64,000 nucleotides of DNA from Sphingomonas sp. R647 (GTDB lineage Bacteria > Pseudomonadota > Alphaproteobacteria > Sphingomonadales > Sphingomonadaceae). The stretch spans positions 124,001-188,000 of the forward strand of contig NZ_JAIQXT010000003.1 in NCBI RefSeq assembly GCF_020177055.1, read 5' to 3'. Made by a program: the position numbers and the translations under genes. The notes beneath the pieces were generated by a model that did not search any database, had not been told where the DNA came from, and was given only the letters and a program-made list of their open reading frames with translations. This document shows positions 17,715-26,061 of the stretch, in pieces (position 1 is the first letter of the stretch; each line of letters begins with the position of its first letter).

Positions 17715-19913
17715 TCAGGCAATCGCTGGCAGCTTGTCGAGATATTTGTCGAGCGTCAGCGGGTACTCGCGCACGCGGATGCCGGTGGCGTTGTAGACGG
17801 CATTGGCAACCGCCGCGCCCGGCCCGCAGATACCGAGCTCGCCGACGCCCTTGGCCTTGAGCGGCCCGATCACCGGGTCGAGCGTGTCGAGGAACACGCA
17901 ATTCTGATGCGGAATATCGGCATGGACCGGCACTTCATATCCGGCAAGGTCGTGGTTGATGAACAGGCCGAAGCGCTTGTCGACCGCCAACTCCTCCATC
18001 AGCGCGGCGCCCGCCGACATCACCATCGCGCCGATCACCTGGCTGCGTGCCGAGAGCGGGTTGAGGATGCGACCCGCGTCGCACACCGCGAGCATCCGGC
18101 GGATCCGCGTCTCGCCGGTATAGGCGTCGACCGCCACCTCCGCGAAGTGCCCGGCATAGGTGCCGACGTCATAGTCGCGCTTGAACGCGCCGTAGCTCAT
18201 CTCGCCTTCCGCCGACATCGCGCCGACATCGCTCAGCGCGATGGTGCGGTTGCCGAGCTTGATCTTCCCATCCTCGAACACCGCGGCATCGCCATCGAAG
18301 CCGAGCTTCTCGCCGATCGCGCGGCGCAGCACGAGGCAGGCGGCATAGACGCCGGCGGTCGAACTCGCCGCCCCCCATTGTCCGCCCGATCCGGCAGCGG
18401 CGGGGAAGTCGGAATCGCCAAGCTCGACCGAAACCTGATCAAGCTGGACGCCCATCGTCTCCGCCGCGGTCTGTGCGATGATCGTGTAGCTGCCGGTGCC
18501 GATATCGGTCATGTCGGTCTGAACGGTAATGCGTCCGTCCGCGCCCAGCTTGATCCGCGCGGCCGACTTCATCGTGGGGGCACCGCGATAGCCAGCAGCG
18601 ACGCCCATCCCGATCAGCCAGCGCCCCTCGCGCGTCACGCCCGGCTTGGCATTGCGCTTGCCCCAGCCGAAGCGGTCGGCGCCTTCGCGCAGGCAGCGGG
18701 TGAGGTGACGGTCGGAGAATTTGCGCTGCGGGTTGCTCGGCACCGTCTCCGGCTCGTTGCGGATGCGCAGTTCGACCGGGTCGATGCCGAGCTTTTCAGC
18801 GAGCTCGTCCATCGCGACTTCCAGCGCCATATGCCCGGGCGCTTCGCCCGGCGCGCGCATCGCATTGCCCTCGGGCAGGTCGAGCGTGGCGATATAGTTG
18901 GCGGTCAGGCGGTTGGCCCCGGCATAGAGCTTAGGCGTCTGCAGCGTGCCGTTCTCGCCATCCTCGCCATTCAGGTTACCGGACCAGTTTTCATGCGCGA
19001 TCGCGGTGATGCGCCCGTCCTTCTCCGCACCGATGCGCAGCCGTTGGATGGTTGCATGGCGGTGGGTGGCGTTGTTCGCCATCAGCGGGCGTTGCATCGC
19101 GATCTTGACCGGTCGGCCGGCCGCCTTGGCCGCCAGCGCGGCGAGCACGGCGTCGGCGCGAACGAACAGCTTTCCGCCAAAGCCGCCGCCGACATAGGGC
19201 GAGTCGACCCGGATATTCTCGGCAGGGATGCCCAGAATCTGGCTCATCGACCGCTTTGCCCAGTTGATCATCTGGTTCGACGTCCAGATCGTCAGCCGGT
19301 CGCCCTCCCATGCCGCGATGGTCGCGAATGGCTCCATCATCGCATGGCTTTCATCGGCGGTGTGGTAGCGCGCGTCGAGCTTGACCGGGGCTGCCGCAAA
19401 CGCCGTGTCGAAATCGCCCTGAGTCTTGCGGTCGGGCTTGTCGCCGCTGCCCTTGGCCAGCGGCGCGTCGGGTGCGGCCTTCTCCAGGTCGAATGCGCCC
19501 TCTGCCCGATCATAGCGGGTCTGGATCAATGCGGCGGCGGCGCGCGCCTGCTCGAACGTTTCGGCGACCACGCAGGCGATCGCCTGATGATAGTGCGAAA
19601 TCTCGCTGCCGCCGAACAAGGGCGCATTGTTAAACTGCGGCTTGCCGACCGGCTTGGTCTCGGGCGCGGCGACGACGGCGATCACGCCCGGCGCGCTTTT
19701 GGCGGCGCTGGTGTCCATCGACGTAATGCGTCCCTTGGCGATCGCCGATCCGACGATGAAGCCATAGGCCTGGTTGGCGGCGACATCGTGGCGCTCGGCG
19801 GCATAGGGGGCGGTGCCAGTGGTCTTGAGCGGGCCGTCGATGCGCGGCGTCGACTTGCCGACGATCTTGGCCTTGTCGAACAGATTGGTCCCGGCCGGGG
19901 CGTTGAACTCCAT
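17715..19913 (-). CDS. paoC: Periplasmic aldehyde oxidoreductase, molybdenum-binding subunit PaoC
   Basis: The 732-residue protein matches the length of E. coli PaoC. Xanthine-oxidase-family motifs are present: GTAPYAAERHD at the N-terminus, VGGGFGGKLF (molybdopterin loop), and near the C-terminus GVGELGICGPGAAVANAVYNA, where the catalytic Glu of GELG sits. It oxidises aldehydes, often aromatic ones, to acids using the molybdopterin cytosine dinucleotide cofactor, with electrons passed through PaoB and PaoA. It is the last gene of paoA-paoB-paoC and starts 3 bp after paoB ends. No PaoD-like maturation chaperone follows; the next gene is convergent lysR. Confidence 0.92.
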   Translation of the reverse strand: MEFNAPAGTNLFDKAKIVGKSTPRIDGPLKTTGTAPYAAERHDVAANQAYGFIVGSAIAKGRITSMDTSAAKSAPGVIAVVAAPETKPVGKPQFNNAPLFGGSEISHYHQAIACVVAETFEQARAAAALIQTRYDRAEGAFDLEKAAPDAPLAKGSGDKPDRKTQGDFDTAFAAAPVKLDARYHTADESHAMMEPFATIAAWEGDRLTIWTSNQMINWAKRSMSQILGIPAENIRVDSPYVGGGFGGKLFVRADAVLAALAAKAAGRPVKIAMQRPLMANNATHRHATIQRLRIGAEKDGRITAIAHENWSGNLNGEDGENGTLQTPKLYAGANRLTANYIATLDLPEGNAMRAPGEAPGHMALEVAMDELAEKLGIDPVELRIRNEPETVPSNPQRKFSDRHLTRCLREGADRFGWGKRNAKPGVTREGRWLIGMGVAAGYRGAPTMKSAARIKLGADGRITVQTDMTDIGTGSYTIIAQTAAETMGVQLDQVSVELGDSDFPAAAGSGGQWGAASSTAGVYAACLVLRRAIGEKLGFDGDAAVFEDGKIKLGNRTIALSDVGAMSAEGEMSYGAFKRDYDVGTYAGHFAEVAVDAYTGETRIRRMLAVCDAGRILNPLSARSQVIGAMVMSAGAALMEELAVDKRFGLFINHDLAGYEVPVHADIPHQNCVFLDTLDPVIGPLKAKGVGELGICGPGAAVANAVYNATGIRVREYPLTLDKYLDKLPAIA

Positions 19914-19916
19914 GGG

Positions 19917-20867
19917 TCAGCTCCTCGCATCGGCAAGCACGCCCGCGAGCGTGCGCTCGGCGAGGGTGATCTTGAACTTGTTTTCTTCGGTCGGGCGGGC
20001 ATCCGCAAAGGCGCGGGCAACGACCGCGCGCGCGCCCTTCGGCAACAGGCTTTCCGCTTCTTCCACCCGCCATGGCTTGGGCGCAACGCCGCCAAACGCG
20101 ACGCGGCCGGTGCCGTCTTTCTGCAGCACCGCCGCCACCGATAGCAGCGCAAAGGCATAGGAGCTGCGGTCGCGGACCTTGTGATAGATGTGCTTGCCGC
20201 CAAGCGGTTTGGGTAACGTCACCGCCGTGATCAGTTCGCCCGGCTCAAGCGCGGTTTCGATATGCGGGGTGTCGCCCCACAAGCGGTGGAAGTCGGCGAT
20301 CGGGATTGCGCGGGTCGTGCCGTCGGGCTTCACCGTTTCGACCACCGCGTCGAGCACGCGCAGTGCTACCGCCATGTCGCCGGGATAGGTGGCGATGCAC
20401 GCGTCGGACGTGCCGATCACGCCCAATTGCCGCGAAAATCCGCCGATCGCCGCACAGCCGCTGCCGGGCTTGCGCTTGTTGCACGGCAGATTGGGGTCGT
20501 AGAAATAGGGGCAGCGGGTGCGCTGGAGCAGGTTGCCGCCGGTCGTCGCCTTGTTGCGCAGCTGGCCCGACGCGCCGGACACGATCGCGCGGGTCAGCAC
20601 CGCATAGTCGCGCCGCACGCGCTTGTCGGCGGCGAGCGCGGTGTTGCGCACCATCGCCCCGACGCGCAGCCCGCCATCGTCGGTCGCCGCAATCGTGTCG
20701 AGGCCGAGATGGTTGACGTCGATCAGGTGCGTCGGAGCCTCGATCTCCAGCTTCATCAGGTCGAGCAAATTGGTGCCGCCCGCGATGAAGCGCGCACCCT
20801 GAATCCGCGACGCCATCGCCGCCGCTTCAGCGGGTGAGCTGGCGCGCGCATAGCTGAACGCCTTCAT
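19917..20867 (-). CDS. paoB: Aldehyde oxidoreductase FAD-binding subunit PaoB
   Basis: 316 residues from the ATG at 20867, close to E. coli PaoB (318). FAD motifs [15 protein letters not shown] and [15 protein letters not shown] are visible. Cysteines in [21 protein letters not shown] match the extra [4Fe-4S] site that distinguishes PaoB from ordinary xanthine-dehydrogenase FAD subunits. The start overlaps the paoA stop (ATGA); the longer frame to 21080 lies inside paoA and is not used. The role is electron transfer between the molybdenum subunit and the acceptor. Confidence 0.92.
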   Translation of the reverse strand: MKAFSYARASSPAEAAAMASRIQGARFIAGGTNLLDLMKLEIEAPTHLIDVNHLGLDTIAATDDGGLRVGAMVRNTALAADKRVRRDYAVLTRAIVSGASGQLRNKATTGGNLLQRTRCPYFYDPNLPCNKRKPGSGCAAIGGFSRQLGVIGTSDACIATYPGDMAVALRVLDAVVETVKPDGTTRAIPIADFHRLWGDTPHIETALEPGELITAVTLPKPLGGKHIYHKVRDRSSYAFALLSVAAVLQKDGTGRVAFGGVAPKPWRVEEAESLLPKGARAVVARAFADARPTEENKFKITLAERTLAGVLADARS

Positions 20868-21493
20868 GCCTTGGCTCCTGCAACGTCCGCCATTGCCTCG
20901 GCGATGTTCGAATAGGCACCGCAGCGGCACAGATTGCCGCTCATCCGCTCGCGCATCTCGATGTTGGTGGCGCGGGGCTTGTCGGCCACGTCGTCCTGGA
21001 CATGGCTCGGGATACCGCGCTTGATCTCGTCGAGCACCGCGACCGCCGAGCAGATCTGCCCCGGCGTGCAATAGCCGCACTGATAACCATCATGCTTGAC
21101 GAAGGCAGCTTGCATTGGATGGAGTTTCTCGGGCGTTCCCAGCCCCTCGATCGTCGTCACCGCGTCGCCGTCATGCATCACCGCGAGCGTCAGGCAGCTG
21201 TTGATCCGCTCACCATTGACGATGACGGTGCACGCGCCGCACTGGCCATGGTCGCAGCCCTTTTTCGTGCCGGTCAGCTTGAGATGCTCGCGCAACGCGT
21301 CGAGCAGGGTGGTGCGGACATCGAGATCGAGTTCACGCGGCTTGCCATTGACGGTCAGAGTGACAGGCATCTTGCTCTCCACGGCCTGAGTGCGTGCCGC
21401 CGCCGCGGTGCGAACCTGGCTGGCGGCCACGCCAGCGGCTCCGGCGGCGAGAACACCACGCCGGGAAAGGTTGAGCAAGTCCCGCTCATTCAT
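20864..21493 (-). CDS. paoA: Aldehyde oxidoreductase [2Fe-2S] subunit PaoA with Tat signal
   Basis: The 209-residue subunit begins with a twin-arginine signal ([23 protein letters not shown]), so the folded complex is exported to the periplasm by Tat. Two [2Fe-2S] clusters are visible: plant-ferredoxin type ([15 protein letters not shown] ... CL) and the xanthine-oxidase type (CGYCTPGQ ... CRCG). It leads the pao operon. An external terminal acceptor is expected; it is not encoded here. Confidence 0.93.
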   Translation of the reverse strand: MNERDLLNLSRRGVLAAGAAGVAASQVRTAAAARTQAVESKMPVTLTVNGKPRELDLDVRTTLLDALREHLKLTGTKKGCDHGQCGACTVIVNGERINSCLTLAVMHDGDAVTTIEGLGTPEKLHPMQAAFVKHDGYQCGYCTPGQICSAVAVLDEIKRGIPSHVQDDVADKPRATNIEMRERMSGNLCRCGAYSNIAEAMADVAGAKA

Positions 21494-21639
21494 GGTTCGC
21501 AGCCCTCCGTTTCACGCCAATCCCCCGCCGTAACGTACCGAGCGGGAAATTGTTACCGGGCTTGCATAAGATGCTGTGGTGAGTGCCGCTCAGAGTTATC
21601 CCCGCGCGGTTCACCGCGGCATCGCTTCTGGCTGCAAGG

Positions 21640-21894
21640 TTAAAGGCCCAGCTTCTTCAGCTTTGCGTCGATCTGAGTAGATACTGGCGTCTCGCGGGCC
21701 ACACGGGTAAGCCGCGTTCGCAACCGCGACGCCGCATTGCGATAGGCCTGCCACCGGGTACGCCGCGCCGTGCGGGTGGGGTAGGGCGCGGGTAGGTCAA
21801 GCTTCAGCTCTTCGGCGGCCAGCAGCGCCTCGATAATTTCCAGCGCGTCCCGAAGACCCTCGGCCCGCCCAGCTTTGAATTCAGAGCTTTCCAT
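21640..21894 (-). CDS. Hypothetical small protein, 84 residues
   Basis: A small acidic/basic helical protein (EGLRDALEIIEALLAAEELK; then Arg-rich) with no recognised motif. Its start overlaps the stop of the upstream 91-residue gene by 14 bp, and both follow rtcR closely, so it is probably the last gene of the rtcR transcript. Function unknown. Its small size and lack of motifs keep confidence moderate. Confidence 0.5.
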   Translation of the reverse strand: MESSEFKAGRAEGLRDALEIIEALLAAEELKLDLPAPYPTRTARRTRWQAYRNAASRLRTRLTRVARETPVSTQIDAKLKKLGL

Positions 21895-22156
21895 CGCGGG
21901 TTTCTAACCCGATCCGCCACATGACCAAAGGCGTCATTTCGGGTCGTCGATGCGCGTCGTCGAACCGGCCCAAGGGGGCGTTGGCGACGCGGGTGACAGC
22001 GACAAACAGATCAACGTCGCGCAGCGTTTCCGAAAAGAGGATCGGAGAAACCGTATCCAGCGGCACCGCCCGACCATCCGTGCCGACGCGGCGTAGCTGG
22101 TCGATCTCGGGATCCGGTGGCAGATAAGCGTTTAATTGGATTGAACCCTGGTCCAA
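21881..22156 (-). CDS. Small protein resembling the C-terminal end of DUF4132/WGR-type proteins
   Basis: 91 residues from a TTG at 22156 that lies inside the end of rtcR (25-bp overlap). The stretch LFSETLRDVDLFVAVTRVAN resembles the conserved SE-RDVDLFVGV motif near the C-terminus of DUF4132 family proteins, here without the several hundred residues that normally precede it. It could be a standalone domain or a remnant; the coupling to rtcR suggests it is still expressed. A later start is possible. The family match is from memory of the motif. Confidence 0.5.
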   Translation of the reverse strand: MDQGSIQLNAYLPPDPEIDQLRRVGTDGRAVPLDTVSPILFSETLRDVDLFVAVTRVANAPLGRFDDAHRRPEMTPLVMWRIGLETRDGKL

Positions 22157-23730
22157 TCCAATCCGAACCGTGCGAGGTACTTTCGCAAACGATCGGCGTC
22201 GTTTGCGGAACTGCGGCGCGCGCGGGACGCCGCAAAGAGTGCACGGCCAGCTTCAGAGAGAGAGCGGCTGCGCCGGCAGACGCGCACGGTCTCTGCCAAC
22301 TGCACGCGATCGAATGGGTCGATCGCGTCCAGCGCTTCGGGGTCCAGCAGATCCGTCAACGCGTCGGCATTGCCGCCGCTCTGCCCTGACCACAGACGTC
22401 TCAGCCGCTCGATTTCCGCATCGACACATTCGCTGTCGATGCGGCCCTTGGGGCTCAGCGTCGCCATTCGGGTAATGCTCGCGGCAAGGTCGCGGAAATT
22501 GCCGGGCCATTGCGCATCCGGTCCGGTCGCAAACGCGAGATAGCGCTGGCGCGCCTCGCGGTTGAAGCTGGCGCGGTCGCCTTCACGCTCCGCAAACCGG
22601 TCCAGCTCATAATCGAGATTGGGTTCGATATCCTCACGCCGATCGGCAAGTCCCGGCAGGCGAAAGGTCCACAGGTTGAGCCGCGCATAAAGGTCGTCGC
22701 GAAAGGCGCCCGCGCCTACCGCTTCGCCCAGGTCGCGGTTCGTCCCCGCAATCAGCTGGAACTCCGACGCCGCCTCCTTGTCCGCGCCGACGGGCAGGAA
22801 GCGCTTGTCCTCGATCGCGCGCAGGATCATCGCCTGTTCGTCCAGACCCAGCTCGCCGATCTCGTCGAGGAACAACATGCCCTTGTCGGCCGATCGCAAC
22901 AGGCCCGGACGATCGGCGACCGCGCCGGTGAAGGCGCCCTTGCGATGGCCGAACAGCGCCGACATCGCGCCGTCCCCCTTGAGCGTGGCGCAGTTCACCT
23001 CGACAAACGGTCCGGCGACCTGGTGCTTGAGCCGCTTGAGTTCGTAGATGCGCCGCGCCAGTTGGCTCTTGCCCGCCCCGGTCGGCCCCATCAGCAGGAT
23101 CGGCGCCTTGGATCGCAGCGCGACGCGCTCAATCTCGTCGATCATGCGGTTGAAGGCCGCGTTGCGCGTCTCGATCCCCGATTTGAGGAATGAGGCGCTT
23201 TCCGCGCTGACTGCGGCAAAGCGGGTCGCGATGCTGTCATAGCGCGACAGATCGAGGTCGATCACCGTCCAGCGCCCCGGGGCGCTGCCGCTCTCCAGCT
23301 TGGCCGCAGGCTGGGTCTGCAGCAATCGGCCCGGCAGATAACGCGCCTCGGTCAGCAGGAAGAGACAGATTTGCGCGACGTGCGTGCCGGTGGTGATGTG
23401 GATCAGATAATCCTCGGCCTCCGGATCGAACGGATAGCCGCGCACGAAATCGAGCAGCTTGCCGTACACCTCCTCGAAATCCCACGGGTCGGTGAACTCG
23501 ATCCGCTGCGGCTCGACCCGCGTTTCGGGAGAGACCGACGCGATATCCTCCGCGACATAGTCGGCGAGGCGGCCATGCTTGCTGCTGTGGAGCAGCACGA
23601 AGCGGTCGACGCGCAGATCCTCATGCATCGTCAGCGCGACGGAGGGGCGCCACTTGCCCCAACGCGATGGCCCGAACTTGCTGGCATCGAGTGTGGAGCC
23701 GAGAAAGCCGATCACTACCAAAGGTTTCAT
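22132..23730 (-). CDS. rtcR: RtcR, CARF-domain sigma-54 activator of the RNA-repair operon
   Basis: The product is 532 residues, the same as E. coli RtcR, using the ATG at 23730 behind an AGGA site (the ATG-less extension to 23760 is rejected). Residues 1-~180 form the RtcR/CARF sensor (VVIGFLGSTLD; YLIHITTGTHVAQICLFLL). A sigma-54 AAA+ domain follows with Walker A GPTGAGKSQL, the sigma-54-contacting GAFTGA, Walker B LFLDEIGEL and RLNLWTFRLPGL, then a C-terminal HTH. The known role is activation of rtc genes when RNA fragments with cyclic phosphate ends accumulate. It is divergent from rsr-rtcB, whose sigma-54 promoter is present. Confidence 0.95.
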   Translation of the reverse strand: MKPLVVIGFLGSTLDASKFGPSRWGKWRPSVALTMHEDLRVDRFVLLHSSKHGRLADYVAEDIASVSPETRVEPQRIEFTDPWDFEEVYGKLLDFVRGYPFDPEAEDYLIHITTGTHVAQICLFLLTEARYLPGRLLQTQPAAKLESGSAPGRWTVIDLDLSRYDSIATRFAAVSAESASFLKSGIETRNAAFNRMIDEIERVALRSKAPILLMGPTGAGKSQLARRIYELKRLKHQVAGPFVEVNCATLKGDGAMSALFGHRKGAFTGAVADRPGLLRSADKGMLFLDEIGELGLDEQAMILRAIEDKRFLPVGADKEAASEFQLIAGTNRDLGEAVGAGAFRDDLYARLNLWTFRLPGLADRREDIEPNLDYELDRFAEREGDRASFNREARQRYLAFATGPDAQWPGNFRDLAASITRMATLSPKGRIDSECVDAEIERLRRLWSGQSGGNADALTDLLDPEALDAIDPFDRVQLAETVRVCRRSRSLSEAGRALFAASRARRSSANDADRLRKYLARFGLDWTRVQSN

Positions 23731-23731
23731 G

Positions 23732-23749
23732 CTTATCCTGTAGGATAAG
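23732..23749. promoter_or_regulatory. Inverted repeat CTTATCCT-GT-AGGATAAG over the rtcR ribosome site
   Basis: A perfect 8-bp inverted repeat with a 2-bp centre lies one base before the rtcR start codon and about 130 bp upstream of the sigma-54 promoter of rsr. Distance fits an enhancer (upstream activating) site for RtcR. On the rtcR mRNA one arm contains the AGGA ribosome site and could pair in a 7-bp hairpin. Either reading predicts autoregulation; neither is proven. Confidence 0.5.
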
Positions 23750-23877
23750 ATACGATCCATTGCGATATGAATTTTCAGCAGCTGTGAGTGCTGCTTTTCG
23801 CCGATCGCTATCGATAGACAATTTTAATCAAAATATATCAATGTCTTAAACCATTCCGTGGCACCATGTCGCAAAAC

Positions 23878-23893
23878 TGGCACGGCTCCTGCG
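23878..23893 (+). promoter_or_regulatory. Sigma-54 (-24/-12) promoter of the rsr-rtcBA operon
   Basis: TGGCACGGCTCCTGC carries the invariant GG and GC dinucleotides exactly 10 bp apart and matches the TGGCACG-N4-TTGC consensus except one base. It is 135 bp upstream of the rsr ATG and downstream of an AT-rich stretch (about 23818-23850), consistent with bendable DNA between enhancer and promoter. The divergent bEBP RtcR is the expected activator. Confidence 0.75.
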
Positions 23894-24027
23894 AAGCTAT
23901 CCGTGTCGAATGGAAGCGGTCGAACCTTCCAGCCGGCGCGCGGAACGCGGGGCGACCGGAATGGGCTGGTCGCCCCCGAGCAATTTCAATCGGGCGCAGA
24001 TGGTGCTCGAAGCAAGGGAGTTGGACG

Positions 24028-25578
24028 ATGGCTAACAAGGGACTGTTCGCTTCGGCGATCGCAAAGCTGCTTCCGGCACCCGACACGGTGAATCGGGAAG
24101 ACGCGCCGGCCTATGCCTATGGGCCGGAAGCGCTGCTGGCGCAGCTTGCGGCAACCGGCACGATGGGTGACGCCTATTACGCATCCGCCGAAGCGCAGCT
24201 GAAGCAGATGCTCGATGCGCTTGCCGCGGTCGATCCGTTCTATGCGGCGCAGGTCGCGGTCTATGCCCGCAAGTCGGGGGCGATGAAGGACATGCCGGCG
24301 CTGATCGCCGCATGGCTGACGGTTGCCGATCCCGATCTGTCGGTCCGCGTCTTTGGTCGCGTGATCGACAATGGCCGGATGCTGCGCAACTTCGTGCAGA
24401 TCCTGCGCTCGGGTCAGGTCGGGCGCACCTCCCTCGGATCGCGTCCGAAGCGGCTGGTCCAGCGCTGGCTGGAGCAGGCGTCGATGCGCGACCTGATGGC
24501 GGCCGCGACGGGCAATGCGCCTTCGCTCGCCGACATCGTGCGGATGGTGCACCCCAAGCCCGCGGATGCGGAACGGCGCGCATTTTATGGCTGGCTGATC
24601 GGCAAGCCCTATGATGTCGCCGCGCTGCCGGCCGAGATCGCCGCGTTCGAGACGTGGAAGCGCAATCCCCGGGGGATCGCGCTGCCGCCGGTGCCGTTCG
24701 AATGGCTCACCGCCTTTCCGCTGCGCGATGTGCAGTGGGGCGAGCTGGCGGGTCGGATGGGGTGGCAGGCGCTGCGGATCAACCTCAACGCGCTGGCGCG
24801 CAATGGCGCGTTTGGGGTGAAGGGGGTGACCGAAGCGGTTGCAACGCGGCTGGCCGATCCGGAGGCGCTGACCAAGGCGCGCGTGCTCCCCTATCAGTTG
24901 CTGATGGCGCTGAACGCGGTCGGGGAAGGCGTGCCGCTGAAGGTTCAGGGCGCGCTCGAGGATGCGCTGGAAGCGTCGCTGCGCAACGTGCCCGCGATCC
25001 GCGGCAACGTGGTCGTGTGCCCCGATGTATCGGGGTCGATGAGCTCGCCGGTCACCGGTGTCCGCAAGGGCGCCACGACCAAGGTGCGGTGCATCGACAT
25101 CGCTGCTCTGGTCGCTTCGGCGATGCTGCGGACCAATGCGAAGGCCCGTGTGCTGCCGTTCGAGCAGCGCGTGGTTCGCCTGAACCTTGATCCGCGCGCC
25201 CGGCTCGCCGTCAACGCGGCAAAGCTGGCGGCGGTTGGCGGCGGCGGCACGAGCGTGTCGGCACCGCTGGCGCAGCTGGTGTCGGAAAACGCGGCGGTCG
25301 ACCTGGTGGTGATCGTGTCGGACAATGAGTCGTGGGTGGACCAGAACCGCCTCGGCGCGACCGAGACGATGCGCCAGTGGGACAAGATCAAGCGGCGCAA
25401 CCCGGGCGCAAAGCTCGTGTGCATCGACATCCAGCCCTACGGAACCACTCAGGCTTCCGGTCGGGCGGACATTCTCAATGTCGGGGGCTTCTCCGACGCG
25501 GTGTTCGACACCGTCGCACGCTTCGCCCGTGGCGAGACGCGCGACTGGGTCAGCATCGTCAAGCAGACGGAGGTTTGA
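24028..25578 (+). CDS. rsr: Rsr, Ro60-like TROVE-domain RNA-binding protein
   Basis: 516 residues from the ATG at 24028 (GGAG 8-9 bases upstream); the frame is open back to 23866, but that overlaps the promoter. An all-helical TROVE ring (residues ~20-340: AYYASAEAQLKQMLD, AVYARKSGAMKDMPALIAAWL, RLVQRWLEQAS) is followed by a von Willebrand A domain with MIDAS DVSGSMSSP at ~335. Ro proteins bind Y RNAs on the outside and misfolded RNA ends in the hole, and can gate RNA degradation by PNPase. The five Y-RNA-like genes start 5 bp after the stop codon, then rtcB, so this is an rsr-Y-rtcB operon. Confidence 0.93.
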   Translation: MANKGLFASAIAKLLPAPDTVNREDAPAYAYGPEALLAQLAATGTMGDAYYASAEAQLKQMLDALAAVDPFYAAQVAVYARKSGAMKDMPALIAAWLTVADPDLSVRVFGRVIDNGRMLRNFVQILRSGQVGRTSLGSRPKRLVQRWLEQASMRDLMAAATGNAPSLADIVRMVHPKPADAERRAFYGWLIGKPYDVAALPAEIAAFETWKRNPRGIALPPVPFEWLTAFPLRDVQWGELAGRMGWQALRINLNALARNGAFGVKGVTEAVATRLADPEALTKARVLPYQLLMALNAVGEGVPLKVQGALEDALEASLRNVPAIRGNVVVCPDVSGSMSSPVTGVRKGATTKVRCIDIAALVASAMLRTNAKARVLPFEQRVVRLNLDPRARLAVNAAKLAAVGGGGTSVSAPLAQLVSENAAVDLVVIVSDNESWVDQNRLGATETMRQWDKIKRRNPGAKLVCIDIQPYGTTQASGRADILNVGGFSDAVFDTVARFARGETRDWVSIVKQTEV

Positions 25579-25582
25579 ACAA

Positions 25583-25678
25583 GGCCGTGGCGAATGCCGG
25601 TGGGACTACATCCAGGGACCGAAGCTGCGGGGACTCCCGCGTCGGTAAGGTCTCACCCCCCCCCTCGTCGCCACGGCC
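25583..25678 (+). ncRNA. Y-RNA-like unit 1 (no tRNA module)
   Basis: A 96-nt unit closed by a perfect 11-bp helix (GGCCGTGGCGA with TCGCCACGGCC). Inside is the conserved 5' element GAATGCC, then helix 2 (GGTGGGAC at 25599 with GTCTCACC at 25650), the conserved ACTACA and a 3' CCCTCG. The interior is a small hairpin (GCGGG-GACT-CCCGC), with no T- or D-arm. It begins 5 bp after the rsr stop. The two-helix stem matches the Ro-binding stem expected of bacterial Y RNAs; this is the simplest member of the array. Confidence 0.75.
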
Positions 25679-25689
25679 ACGCAATTTTA

Positions 25690-25789
25690 GGGCGAATGCC
25701 GGTTGGACTACATGTGTCGCGGGTTCGAATCCCGCCCCGCGCAAGCGGGTAGCTCAGCGGTAGAGCAAGTCCGCCACCCCTCGTCGCCC
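25690..25789 (+). ncRNA. Y-RNA-like unit 2 with permuted tRNA module (YrlA-like)
   Basis: A 100-nt unit with outer helix GGGCGA/TCGCCC and helix 2 around GGTTGGAC/GTCCGCC. The interior reads as a tRNA cut at the anticodon and closed at the acceptor end: T-arm GCGGG-TTCGAAT-CCCGC (25719-25735), acceptor strands CCCGC and GCGGG joined by a GCAA tetraloop (25736-25749), then D-arm TA-GCTC-AGCGGTA-GAGC. The Ro stem replaces the anticodon arm. This is the arrangement known for YrlA, a tRNA mimic encoded beside rsr in Salmonella. Confidence 0.8.
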
Positions 25790-25798
25790 GGACGAACA

Positions 25799-25935
25799 TC
25801 ACGGCGAATGCCGACCGGACTACATGGAACTGCTAATCCCGAGGTCGCGGGTTCGAATCCCGCCGGGTCCACCATTGGGGGCCCGTAGCTCAGCGGCAGA
25901 GCGCGTAACCGTCCGGTCACCCTTCGTCGCCGTGA
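25799..25935 (+). ncRNA. Y-RNA-like unit 3 with permuted tRNA module retaining ACCA
   Basis: A 137-nt unit, outer helix TCACGGCGA/TCGCCGTGA and perfect helix 2 GACCGGAC (25813) with GTCCGGTC (25911). The interior has an anticodon-loop-like CTGCTAA, T-arm GCGGG-TTCGAAT-CCCGC (25847-25863), an acceptor pair CGGGTCC / GGGCCCG joined by ACCATT (keeping what looks like a tRNA 3' ACCA), and D-arm GCTC-AGCGGCA-GAGC. It looks like two halves of a real tRNA joined 3'-to-5'. A tRNA finder may report a false tRNA here. Confidence 0.78.
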
Positions 25936-25947
25936 CCATCACTGAAG

Positions 25948-26049
25948 CTGGCGAATGCCGGCGGGACTACATCGGTAAAGGCCTTCGGGCTGAGGGGTTC
26001 GAATCCCCGCCGGGCTTCGGCCCGGATGTCTCGCCACCCTCGTCGCCAG
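25948..26049 (+). ncRNA. Y-RNA-like unit 4 with partial tRNA module
   Basis: A 102-nt unit, outer helix CTGGCGA/TCGCCAG and helix 2 GGCGGGAC/GTCTCGCC (one G-U pair). Inside are a UUCG-capped hairpin (GGCC-TTCG-GGCT), a T-arm GGGG-TTCGAAT-CCCC (25994-26008) and an acceptor-like CCGGGC-TTCG-GCCCGG hairpin (26010-26025). No D-arm is recognisable, so the tRNA module is incomplete or has diverged. Confidence 0.72.
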
Positions 26050-26061
26050 TACCCACGCAAC

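Noticed and set aside
17907..20144. 745-codon plus-strand frame over paoC and paoB
   Set aside because: Antisense shadow with no motif; the minus-strand genes are unmistakable.
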